Source of the DNA: Laccaria trichodermophora | Lineage: Eukaryota > Basidiomycota > Agaricomycetes > Agaricales > Hydnangiaceae | Direction: 5' to 3' | NCBI GenBank assembly: GCA_018417955.1 | Contig: JACTVC010000016.1 | Coordinates: 1-64,000 of the forward strand | DNA: 64,000 nucleotides | Shown here: piece by piece, positions 35,842 through 46,955 of the stretch | Layout of the letters: every line of letters starts with the position of its first letter | How positions within the stretch are numbered: position 1 is the first letter of the stretch | Position numbers and translations under genes: made by a program | Notes under the pieces: model-generated | Seen by the model: only the letters and a program-made list of their open reading frames with translations | What the model was told of the DNA's origin: nothing | Database searches by the model: none

Positions 35842-36076
35842 GCATGCAACTACCACTTCCGCTAAGACATCGTAGCCGTTTCGGCACAACGTCTTTGTTA
35901 TCTGTTCTATCAGCCTTTCCCTGCCCGCATCTGACACATGTTACGCGTGTTACGCTCAACATAAGTCATTTCTTCAGCCTAGTGCTCATCATTGGTACTG
36001 AGCTCATTTTACACTAAGGTATGAGTTGCTGTTTGACTGGACCATGGGCTTGTGCTGACCCAAGATTGGATTGCAG

Positions 36077-37161
36077 CTCTACGACTCTCTTGGAGAGAGC
36101 CCAGCTAACGAACCGCTCTTATTCAGTCGCCAGAACATCCTTGGTACGTCCTTGGTTCTACCTAGACTTGTTTTTATGTTATTGAACCGTCCTTCTCTGA
36201 ACCAGCTTGTGCCGGTGCATGTATCGCTTCCGCTGACCTCGGCGGCTGTGCAGCAACCGACAATGGCTGCCTCTGCAAAAGCAAGCGAGACCTTCGTCTT
36301 CAGCACTGTAGCCTGCATTGAAAAGACCTGCACTGGCTCCGACCTTCAAGCGGCTATAGCTGCTACTGAGGCGCTCTGCGCCCACCCTTCCAGCCATACC
36401 ACCCACTTTCCTCACTTGTTTGCTCATAGGCGGTAACGTTGAGCGGCCTTCTGACCGGATCCACCACCACAACAGGTCCCTCATCCCCAGCAGCAACGTC
36501 TGTTGCATCCAGCTCTAGCACCCCGACGTCTAGCTCTAGCGCTCTGGCATCCAGCTCTGGCAGTTCCAGTACATTGACAACATCTGCGACATCCAGCTCA
36601 AGCAGTTCCAATAGCGCCAACGAAAGGACAACGTCAATGGTCATGATCGCGCCAATCATTGGAGGTGTTGTAGGTTTTTTAGCGCCAGTGGCTTTCGTTG
36701 TAGCGGGCTTTATATGGTTTCGCAAATCCCACAGAAATAGGGAAGTATGGGTCAGAAGGTCTCCATCACTAACGAGTGTGGAGCATTCACCAGTCCTCCC
36801 CTCATCCCCCATAGAACCCTTCATGAACCCTTCCGCAGCGCCACAGAATTCTGGACAGCTGCAAAGTAGCAAACTGGCTTCGTCTGGTGGGCCGCTTGCG
36901 CCTCCCTCAATGAAGTAACTGGAGGCAACGGGCTTGATCCCAACCACCACGTAGACGCCTTCGTTGATGCAGATGTCATCCTCCTCAAGTAGCACACCTA
37001 TCGGCGGGTTATATGGCCATGGGATTCTTGGAAATACGTCGAGGGTGGTGTTACATGAGGACAGTGGGATTCAGTTGCCCAGGCAGGCGGGGGAGAATGA
37101 GGTGGTTGTGGAGATGCCACCGTTGTATACGATACATGCCGTTGATATAGCAACTCTTTGA
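36077..37161 (+). pseudogene. CFEM-type membrane protein, copy L, inactivated
   Basis: Collinear with the open copy at 60982-61973. Lesions: a 4-nt insertion (AAGC) at about 36281 shifts the CFEM frame; a ~12-nt deletion near 36385 removes the donor of the next intron; SMK is followed by a TAA stop at 36916, where copy R reads on. The CFEM cysteine pattern (ACAGACIASADLGGC), the Ser-rich stretch, the membrane helix (MIAPIIGGVVGFL, then FIWFRK) and the C-terminal PLYT end at 37132 are still recognisable. The Ser-rich stretch is longer than in copy R. No first exon with a signal peptide is seen upstream. Confidence 0.8.
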
Positions 37162-39623
37162 AGGGTGTTGTGAATTTGTGTGATTGCGGCGGCACGAGTG
37201 TGCAGAGAACATTTGCAACGATGCTTCTGACTTCGCAGAGAGATCTTTGATGATCATGGACTACTTGCGCATTGCAATGACACTGACCATCATCGTGTAC
37301 CGCTGACATCAGGATGGGCGACGGTCAGCGCCCCCCATCGCCATCGAGATCAGTATCGTTGAAGCTGAATGAGCCTTTGAAGCAATAGTAAGCCAGCAAC
37401 ACCGTCATCCCCACTGCATGCGAAGATGGCAACAGATGAGATGCTGGCCGTAGTTTGGCGGGGAGTTGGCGGGGCGTAGGAAGGCCACTTGAGGATGGCC
37501 TTCAATAGGTGGACCAGCGCGATTTTATGAATCCTGTGGGTAGGGTACGGGATGGGTTGATTATTGCAGAGAATGGGAAACAAATCGAACACTGTCTTCA
37601 GGGCAGTGGTAGTGATTCGACCACAAGGCTACCCCACTGGCAAGAGCTGAAGAAACAGTCGGGGTCAAAACTCCTTTTTGCCCCACCCTGATGGATAAAA
37701 GGTAATGATTATATTCTGGCAATGTTACATGGGGAACAAAATATACGCACCAGTCCTCAACACCCTCACATCACATTGAGCTTTCCCCTGCGGTATTATA
37801 GGCAATTGAAACTCCTTAAGCCTCATCCCATACTCCAGCGTGCAAGTGATATGAAAGTACTGACACGTAGTAAAAAGTGTCAATGAAGTCCAGCCTAGCG
37901 CAGCTGGAAGGCAAAAATGACGTGATGATCTTGGAAGTTGGTTGGAAGTTGGGCGAAGTCGCCGACGAGTTGACAGTGCATGAGTCTCCTGTACAACTTG
38001 CTGTACAATCAAATCAGAGTTAGACTCGGAGCCAATGAGGATATAAATTCCGTGGCTGATAAATTCGCAAGAGCGGGCCAAGAGATTGACGACTTAGCAA
38101 CATCATGAGCATTTGGGATAAGTTTGCCATCAACGTCGGCCACGACATCGACAAGCATTGTCAAGCAACCTGCTATCGACACACCTGATAGCCGCTGACC
38201 GATACTTTCTTCCTCGACAGCAACATGTTCTGAATGTGCTTTGCGGAGATGGCCTTCTCTCCACGGGAATCATCCTAGACGAGCTTGTGCGAAGTTCAAG
38301 GCTCCATCACCATTGATGAGTTTTCTCTATTTTATCTAATTGTTCTCATTTTATATGATCCTCCTTCTAGTATTGCCTCCACTCCGAGCCTCGTTTACGA
38401 AGTACGCGCAAGCAGAGGTTGGTCAGTTTCCACACTGTTTTTGTACTTTCAATCACGACTCTGCAGATATGGGCTACACCAACCTGGTGACGGTCTCCAC
38501 CTGCTCTCGTTGCCGTCAAACCGATGCTTGGACTTCGCGCCTATCCATCGCCCTCTCCCCCAGCTGTCCCCATCCTCCTCTGAGTCCATCCGAAATTTCA
38601 GTCTGACTCAATTGTCAACGGACCTGTCCACCTCCTCATTCTCATCCACAATCCTGTATCGGATCCGGAAAGAATCTTCGTCTTCGAACGCTAGAAACTA
38701 CTGTCGTGTAAATACTTCCTATTGTGTGGCTAGGTCTGATTGGACTACAGAGCTGGGTGTATTGTTAGAAGGAGCTTTCAGTAAAGTGAGTCATCTGGCA
38801 AGACCTTGAATCGCGGCTAACGTACTTTTCATTTCAGATAGCCATCGTATCTATGTGGATCGCACCAGGATCACTCGAATCCTATACGACACGGATCACC
38901 ATCAGCTTTAGATCAGACGCAAACATCCATCTCCATCTTCATCTCACCACCTCTTGACTCAATCTCGACTATCAATCACAACATGCCAACGCTCCTGTCC
39001 ATATATGTCAATCGACGGCGCGGTCTCGTTTGTGCAAACACATTCCGAGGTCGGCACCAGGGAAGCAGCCTAAGCCCACCGCACCGTGCAAACAACATCC
39101 ACCTACTTGACATGCCCTTGCAGCACAATCTGCTGGGACTTGAAAAGTCTGTCCTTCCTCGAACCATGATCTGGCACGTTTCCTCGACTCAGCTCTTATG
39201 GTCGGCGTTGAACTCCCCAATAGAATTTCGGAGGTCAATCGGATGTGTGGAACATCAGCGGTTTATGTCCAGTGCCCAAAGGCAGCGCTGAGCCAGCGTC
39301 ATCGAAAGACGGCTCAGACTTGAAAATACCACCCAAGAGTATTGCATGAAATACAAAAATAATAATTGTTCTTAGTAACGAGACAGGGTTCAAGTACCAA
39401 AATGTGAAAACGACAGAGTGTTCGGGAAGATAGAGATGAGATTTCGTAGTCATAAAGGGAGTAACGAAGCATGTGGAGTGAATTGGACAGAGGACGAGAT
39501 GTGTATGCGTATCACTGAAGTAACAAGACTCGACAGCGTAAGCAGGGGGTAACGAAACATGTGGAGTAAATGGGAAAGAGCACGAGCTGCCACTGAACTG
39601 GCAGGCCCATCTCCAACATATCC
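37162..39623. other. Intergenic, no supported gene
   Basis: Several open frames (37725-38081 minus; 38285-38809 and 38983-39291 plus) lack domains or consistent splicing. 38290-38370 repeats a short exon/intron-like piece from 27580-27660. A diverged gene cannot be excluded around 38.1-38.8 kb. Confidence 0.35.
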
Positions 39624-42487
39624 CTACAATTGCGACATTTCGACCCGATCGACTTCTTGATTGACAAAGGCATCAGTGTCATTTGCCTCGTCGACTTCGT
39701 TGTCAAGAAATTCGACGTCGATGAGTTGATCGCAAATAAATGAAAGCAAGCCCCGTTCACTAGCAGGTTGTCGAATCTGCTCCCTAATTTTTGGATATTC
39801 TTCATGGCAGGCCTTCCGTATTTTTTTCTGCTGCGTAGAGTGGGCTAGTCCGAGAAATGAAATCGGTTTGATTCCTAAAGAGAGTGGAGTCAGAAAACAT
39901 GAGAAAAAAAAGGAGAAGGGGTCCGGAAAAGCTACCAAATAGAATTTGGATGATGGTACTTCCAAATATTGCCGCAAAAACACCTGTTAGGAAGGTCCAC
40001 AAACCTCCAACTTGGGAAAGTCCTTGTAGAACGGACCTGCTTCTATACTCCTGTAATATTCTTGATTCGGAGAGATCATGTTGCATCATTACACGGAAGG
40101 TGGAGATATCGCGACCACGCTGAATGAGAGGACTTTCTGATGCCAAAGGATCGGGATATACACTGAGCATTCGTGATACCGCAATAGTTTCATAAGACTG
40201 GGAAAGAACAGAGCTGTGATTGGTAATAAACAGAGATTCAATACCAGCATGATACTCACATCAAATAGACTTGTAAAGGCAGACTGGCAAGGTCTTTTTA
40301 ACAGCTGACGGAAGTCCCAGGTGGTGATACCAAACAAATTGACTCCTGGAAGTATTGTGGTGCCAACTGTTCTTTCAACCACAGTATGAGTTTCATTGGT
40401 GAGCCCAATCATGATCTGCACAGAGGAATCTGTGGATAAGTCACTCGTTGTGCCAGCTAGAAGGCCCATCCCCGTAAAGTTCAAAGTTATGAGAATATAG
40501 TTTGGCACTGCTTGTGTCAAAGGTGTTTCAATGTGTACATAAAAAGATAAAAGCTTCTGTTATGCTTGCACATTAGAAGAAAAAAATATAAACCTGCCTG
40601 TACCAAAGTCACAGTTGAATTTGTTTACTTGAAATTCTGTTGCAGTGGATTGCAATACTCCTGCCTCAGGAGTCATGATGTTGGGTGAGCTGTATGTTGC
40701 CTGTGGATCATAGGAGCATGAAAAATTGCCTCCAAAGATTGCAATGATACAATAAGTAATACAGTAAGATGTGTGGCTGCATTGGACTGACCCCCAATTC
40801 CGTATGACAGTGTTACATTGACTGGACTTGAAAAGCCTTCTGGAACTGATCTTTCACTGGTAAAATAGAACTTGGGAGTGATCTAATTAGTCAATATTTC
40901 CTTCAGATATGTGAGAGACAATTAAACAGAGTGATACATGCAAGGACCACATTCAATGTGATTATGTCACCAATCAAAAACAAACGTGCCTCAAGGGAAC
41001 GGAGATCTTTTGTTGGCGTAACGCCAGTTTCTTGAATAGGACCTAGAAAAACATTGATGACCAAGGCGAAGAGAAGAGTTAAAATCAAGATTGTTGCAAA
41101 TAATCCCCTTGATATCTTGGTTATATTGGTCTCTCCACTGTCAATTGTTAGACTAATTATTTTCTCCATTCTTTAGACATCACTCACCTGAAATGTCTCC
41201 TCCATGCTGCATGGCCAAACAAGACTTTGTAAGGTTTGGAAACTTCTTGTCCCAAGAAATTTGAGGTTTTTGAGCTCCAAATATGTCGAGTGAAGTAGAG
41301 AGCCACACATCCCACCCAAATCAGCACTTCAAGCACCAGGCTGATAAAGATGACCCAGGCTAAAACAGTATAGGTGATCACTGATATAGATGACCATGAA
41401 TCAATTGACCCCAGTCCTATCATGTAAGCTGCAATATCTATGGCCATATTCAAGTAAGTTCAGATATATAAAAATTGAGACATACTTGTGATTTCAAAGA
41501 GAAGGGCAGGAAGATCGGCAAAGCCATATTCAAACTCCAAATTGAGACAGCTAAAGGTTCTGATGTTAGTATGGTAAAACAGCATGATAATTACATTGAC
41601 AACTATACCTGACCAGATGATGCAGTATAATAAATCCAAGCATTGAAAACCAAAAGAAATCCAACACAGACAAGCTTGCCCATACAGAAGGGAGCAATCC
41701 TGTGCATGCAAAAGATGAAAAGAGGACAACTCGTAGAAGAGTTTTTCTTCCAGAAACTGCAAATCTCATTTGAGTGGATGATATATAATATCTGGTTGAC
41801 AAATTCGGCATAGTGGTTTCGCTGCAACAATAATATAAGAACTTTTCTAATATCTATAGAGGGTCACTCACTTGAAAAATGTGATGGATGTAGATCTACC
41901 AAACATGATTTGGTAGGGTTTAAGACTGTCTTCTGCAGTAACAGCTCGGTGATGCAATAAAACATGGTTTTGAGAGAGATAAAGCATCAAAGATCCCATC
42001 CGAAGTAGTGCTTCCAGGGAGAGAAATATTACAACCGCACAGTAAACAACTACATGGTTGATGGTTGGCGGTGATAGGAAGTATGAAGCTTTGGTGAACA
42101 GTGGAGTGTAATATCCAAGACCTGATATGATAAGTCAAGGGAGGGTCACTGTTAATTGGTAGTGAGATGACGACATACCTGATACTTCAAGCAGCAGAAG
42201 TGGAAGGTCAAAAATTCCATAAAATGGGTCCAGGTTTAACGTCCTACAAAAAATATGAGGATAGCAGCCAAATAGCAGCAAGATAGCAGACCAAATACTT
42301 ACAAGAAAAGGTGGTGAACCAAAATAAAACCGACCATGCCCAGTACAACTGATTGCTGCCACATTGAAAAGGCTTTGTAGAAATTCGTAATAAGCGCGGT
42401 GGAGGGGAGGAGTACTATGCATAATGGAACCACAATTCGCAGAAGATAAATTCTGGCAGAGAGCAGTAAGGGCATTTTCGTGGGCAT
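39624..42487 (-). CDS. Polytopic membrane protein with duplicated module
   Basis: Clear exons: 42487-42303, 42243-42179, 42121-41872, 41821-41609, 41550-41486, 41437-41188, 41137 to about 40940, then pieces ending at 39624. Exons 2 and 5 are both 65 nt and exons 3 and 6 both 250 nt. They encode paired sequences (YGIFDLPLLLLEVSG / YGFADLPALLFEITN; LKPYQIMFGRS / SKPYKVLFGHA), so exons 4-6 duplicate exons 1-3 in frame. Hydrophobic helices fill both modules. The C-terminal part holds GLWTFLTGVFAAIFGSTI and a soluble tail ending DRVEMSQL. It resembles an uncharacterised agaricomycete membrane family. Junctions near 40.94, 40.75 and 40.56 kb do not resolve cleanly by frame, so a lesion there is possible; the two modules could also be separate genes, one starting at 41811. 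Confidence 0.6.
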
Positions 42488-42549
42488 TGCAAGTTGCAAC
42501 AGACGTCGAAGACTTGAAGATTGTCACTGAAAAGTTGGGAAGTTATAAC

Positions 42550-43701
42550 CAAGGGGTACGCACCGGCAATTACCGACATATGGGGTAGGGAGGGGGGTGG
42601 TAGGTCGAGGCGCTTATCCGAATTAAAAAAATTGTTGACTATTTCGCCCTATGAGACTCCAGGAAGTTGTTGTATCTAGTTCTTATGAGCGTAGGGGCCA
42701 AGTAGGGGCACAGAGACCTGTTGGCTTCATATTTTGTCCGCATTTGGCGATGGTTTGGCGCATCTGACGTCAGTGGCTGGGTCGGCCCGGTTCAACAAAT
42801 TGTCCACACAAGTTCACACTGAGGTTCACACTGCCATCGTCGTCGTACTTACCTTTGGCCCTCCTCCTCCTCCCGCTAAATGTCCAATTTGTGCTAAGTT
42901 TCGGAAGCTCAATGGTCTGCAAGCGGATTTTGTACTATGCTTTGGCATTGTGGCACGTTGCACGGGTGAGTCCGTACACATTTACTTCCGTTCCGCCATG
43001 TCTCAATTTTTTTTTTCCTTGCTGTAGCACCACCAGCCATGCCAAAATCAAAAAGGCCCCAAAAGGTATGCTTCTGTCCAATTACAGGGTTTTCCCAGCC
43101 GTTAGTAACTATCAATAGGAACCATCTGAGCATGACACGTCAAGTACTCGATGGTGTCCAGAGTGCAATATCTCCGTAGGACTCAGCTTCGCCGGCGAGA
43201 AGAACTGGACCAAACACATTGATAGCGCTGCTCATAAGAACTTCACAAGAACCAGGAGCACGACCTCGTCGCAAGCGTAATCTGACTACGGTTGTACGGG
43301 AAATCATGGCCAATCGGATTTTCGCAGATGAAGGATACGAGACAGTAGTTGAGGACCAAGATTTGCTTCATTGCGGTGCATGCAACCTTGTGGTAAGTCG
43401 TTGTATGCTTTTATTCCAAAACACAGAACAAATACTAACATAATTGCAGTATCACTTAACTTGTTGTGGTCTCGTTGAAAGACCCACTGGAGGGTGGTTT
43501 TTCGATGATAATTGCAAGGTGAATGCTGGAGGTAGGGTCTCCACACGCAAGCGTCGGCGTAGGGTGTAAAAAGTTGTATTTGTTTTTAAACACGTGATTT
43601 ATTTCTTTTTTAGGAAGGCTAGGGGAGGGGGGTGGTGTCTATGAGTCCTTATCAGAATAAAACAACCCCGTGTACGGGGATTTTTTTCTGCGTACCCCTT
43701 G
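42550..43701. mobile_element. hAT-like element carrying zinc-finger sequence
   Basis: Inverted ends CAAGGGGTACGCA / TGCGTACCCCTTG, flanked by the palindromic 8-bp duplication GTTATAAC (42542-42549 and 43702-43709). The 8-bp duplication and CA-GGG type end fit hAT. It lies 55 bp upstream of the ATG of the membrane-protein gene (42487, minus), in what should be its promoter or leader. The interior holds a spliced zinc-finger frame (next entry) but no recognisable transposase. Confidence 0.75.
43039..43569 (+). pseudogene. C2H2/PHD-like zinc-finger fragment inside hAT element
   Basis: MPKSKRPQK (43039-43065) splices over GTATGC...CAATAG to EPSEHDTSSTRWCPECNIS, whose CPEC...KHIDSAAHKN looks like a C2H2 finger. 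A frame change near 43230 leads to a basic region (RPRRKRNLTTVVREIM) and HCGACNLV, which splices over GTAAGT...TTGCAG to YHLTCCGLVERPTGGWFFDD and a basic tail RKRRRRV, stop at 43569. The second half matches the C-A-C...YHLTC...W.F..C layout of a PHD finger. The frame change suggests decay. It may be a captured host gene or a former transposon protein. Confidence 0.5.
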
Positions 43702-43709
43702 GTTATAAC

Positions 43710-46242
43710 CTGTGAAACGAGGAGAGGTGGAACAGCCACTATGACTGCGATCATGAAAAGCGGACGCACTACGCGAAAATGCCACCTTTGGACCGTTTTT
43801 CACGCGACATGGCGCTCTCATCGCATTTCCGACGCATTTCCGAGTTTTCGCCAAACATCTTGCAGTCATCCATTCACGTCGCGCCGACTTTCCCTGCTCT
43901 TTCCGGTCCGATGAGCGACACCCCTACCATCACCTCACTCCTGTCGCCGGATTTAGTTGAGTTGGTTCCTTTTGTAGTCTTTGCCCAATCTCAGTGACTT
44001 GCCACGAATTTGTCTTTTGGTTGCACAATATATCTCGTGGCCTCTCCCCCTCTCTCCTACTCAACCTATCATGACTTTTGCAAATTGACAAATATTCCTC
44101 ACAAAGAAAAACCGGTGCCTTTACGCTTGTCGCTCTAATATCAGATTACCTTGCATGCAAGCTGGAGGGTTCTCATGCGTCCAACGTCTGATTCCGAATT
44201 ACCGAGCGTTGATTGAGAGTTTCGGAGTATTTTGGACGGCATGCCAACAACAGCTATGCCTCCACGTGGAAGGAGATCACGAATGTTTATAGAAGAAATC
44301 ATCCGAATCAATTAGATGACCATGAGTACATGCAGAGACCAATCAAGTTGAGGAGCTGAAACCTCCCGAGGAGTCTTTTCGCATGTTTGACTACATTTGC
44401 AACGCATATATCCAATCCGTTCCCGGAGTCGGCCTGCCGAGGCGTTCCTAGCGGGTTTCAACCCGCGATTTCCATTTACCGCAGAAAGTTTCCAATATTA
44501 GCGTTGCCTGCTGAACCGAGCACGACAGTCACAAAGGCTACAGGCTAGGTGGCGACGCGGCTTCATACGTCGAGCGCGAACTTGGCATTCCCTACGTGTT
44601 CTGAGCATAGGTAGAAAGAAAAACATGTTCCTGAAAGTACCATTAGGATCTGCATCAAAGCCCACCCAAAACGATAAGAACGCACTCAACCACACCTCCC
44701 TCGGTAGCGAAGGGGGAAAGTCACCTATCGAAACAGATATCAGTCCCATCACACACCTGAAACGATATCAAGAAACAGACCTATGCACAGACCCTCTCTG
44801 ACAACTCTTGCATCTTCATGGATTCGACGGTCGACCACCGAGTCGGCAAGTAACTCAAGCCGTTTGGAGCGTGTTGCGCCCAGGACAACGGAGTCGATAG
44901 CCTATATCCTCAACCAGGAGGGACCTGATGGATGAGGCACTTGCGAGGAATATTGCGCGTCACTGAGCGTGGATAAGCAACTGCAGGATAAACAAAAGGG
45001 CCCAGGGCGTGGCCAGCAGAAGCAACGCAACCAAGATAGCTGAAAGTGTTGCCCACGTCTGAGGTGAAGGTGATGATGTCGACACGATCGTCGTATGGGC
45101 CCGTATCAAGTTTTCGGTTAGGCGACGAGGAGAGAGAGGCTTGGAGAGTCCTGCATGAATAGGGGACCTTCAAGTCCAACAAGCTCCCTTTGCGGTGCGT
45201 GTCTTGGCGCTGAAGCGTGGTGATTCATAAGTCGAGGATGACACGCTCAACATAACTTTTACATTACCCCCAACCTCCCTGCCAACAGCCCAACCATCAT
45301 CAACTTTATTCCTGCTCGACTCAGCCTCCTCACACATCCTCCTCTCAAGGTCATTTGAAAGATCCTGCTCCCATCTCCGCGTAACCTCCCCTCGTGGTGT
45401 GGAGGAAGGGAAACCACTCTGCGCGCCATTACAACACTCCTCGCGCCCGCCCTGCGTTCACCACTAAAGTGTCAAAATGCTCCGATGCATTTGAGGCTTT
45501 CTGCGATTGCTTGTTGCTCCCCAACCAGATATGGAAGATGGATTGACAGATTGACTAGCGAGGGAAAGGAAATGAAGCGGTCGAGGGTGCCTGCTGTTAT
45601 GCGGGGAGCAAAGCAGATGGCGTCGGATGTGCGGAAGGAGAGGCTTGTGAAGGATCATATTTGAGAGTTGGAGGAGGGCAAGCGGGTTGTTGGACAGATG
45701 AAGGAGGCGTATGAGCGTAAGCTCTTGGAGTTGGGGGAAGAATGGAGCCGCGAGTACACAAAGCTTGTCAGGGAGTTTGACACGCATCTTCTTTTTCAGC
45801 TATGGATCAAGCTCTCTAACGTTTGCGAGGACTTGGTTGGCTCTGGCTGCGAGTTTGTAGGGGTGTGATACCGCTATAGATGAAGGTGGTGTGTGCTGGT
45901 GTGTTGCAGGTGAAGATGTGTTGTGAGCGCAGCTCAGTTGGGGCAGAGTGAATTCCGAATCTTAGTCTTTGATGCAGAGTAGCAATGTCAAGATTTGTTT
46001 GGAGTACTAGTGCCCATGGATGTAGTCCGATGCTGAGTAGGAAGAGGGGAATGCGACGCCGATGAAAAAGCAATTGGTGTTCATTGGATTGTACCCAAAT
46101 TGAAGTTACACGTCGGCGTCAACATTTCAGGGTGATTTACAAGGTTTGGTTTAGACTAGGGTTGGCTAGACGACATTCAAGTATTAACACTGAGGTGAGG
46201 GTTTGGGATGGGGAGATCAGGGTGGGGGACGTGTTGGTGGAA
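43710..46242. other. Intergenic with one coiled-coil gene remnant
   Basis: No intact gene recognised. 45525-45868 (+) reads as a charged helical coding stretch (RKERLVKDHI, stop, ELEEGKRVVGQMKEAYERKL, then LVREFDTHL) interrupted by TGA at 45662 and lacking a start, so it is probably a fragment of a coiled-coil protein. The rest has only short frames. Confidence 0.4.
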
Positions 46243-46955
46243 TGACTCCTCTTGTGCAGGGTAGATTTCTGAATGCCCCGTACGTTGCACTGCATAGAGC
46301 CTACACCAGAGAAAGCGAAATCCAGCTGGAGACGCGAAACAGAACGAAGCCTTGCTGAGCTTTTGTGTTGTGGCGATGACATCAGTGTTTGCGCCAGGTT
46401 TGTGATCGTAACGTTACGTTGACAAACCTCTCATTCTTTTACGATTCACGCCGCAAGGACCCTCTCTGCACAGATATCGATGAAGGAGCACATGCAAAGT
46501 CGAAAGATGCGCAGGTGAGTTCCGTTTACTGGACCTCTTCTTCAAGTTACAATTTTCGTTAAATACAGGACCGCGATACCCACACTTCAGCCACGCAATA
46601 TCCTGAAGCACAAAAGTTGGTTGACGTTCCCCTGCGTCTCCCAAGATGATATCAACAATCACTCGCCTTGTAATGATGGTGGAGAGATCCAATTAGATCA
46701 AGGCATAGACGAAGGGCGAGCCTGGAGAGTCTGTGCATCAGGAAAACGGTCTGAGGTCGTAGTTTGGTCCTATTTATGTAGACGAGGTATGCTCCATAGG
46801 TCACCATAGGTTGCTGCCAGCCTTTGTAAGGTATGGTAGGTCAGAATGGTCAGAATAGGAGAGGCTCAAATGTATATAGGAGTTTGTAGTGTACAATGAA
46901 CGTAGACTATGATATGGAGCATTTGCGGATAGTTACCGGAGTTGACGTCATTACG

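Larger units (their letters stand above)
30889..37161 (+). repeat. Segment copy L, homologous to R at 46243-61973
   Basis: Blocks 30889-31110, 33240-33805, 33805-34140, 35842-36016 and 36017-37161 match in the same order and orientation 46243-46450, 46451-46735 plus 52966-53219, 58405-58750, 58750-58915 and 60916-61973. Between them lie insertions private to one copy: 31111-33239 and 34141-35841 in L; 46736-52963 and 53220-58404 in R. The L sequence 33240-33530 contains the intron-like GTGAGTTC...ACAG also seen at 46514-46568. Confidence 0.75.
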
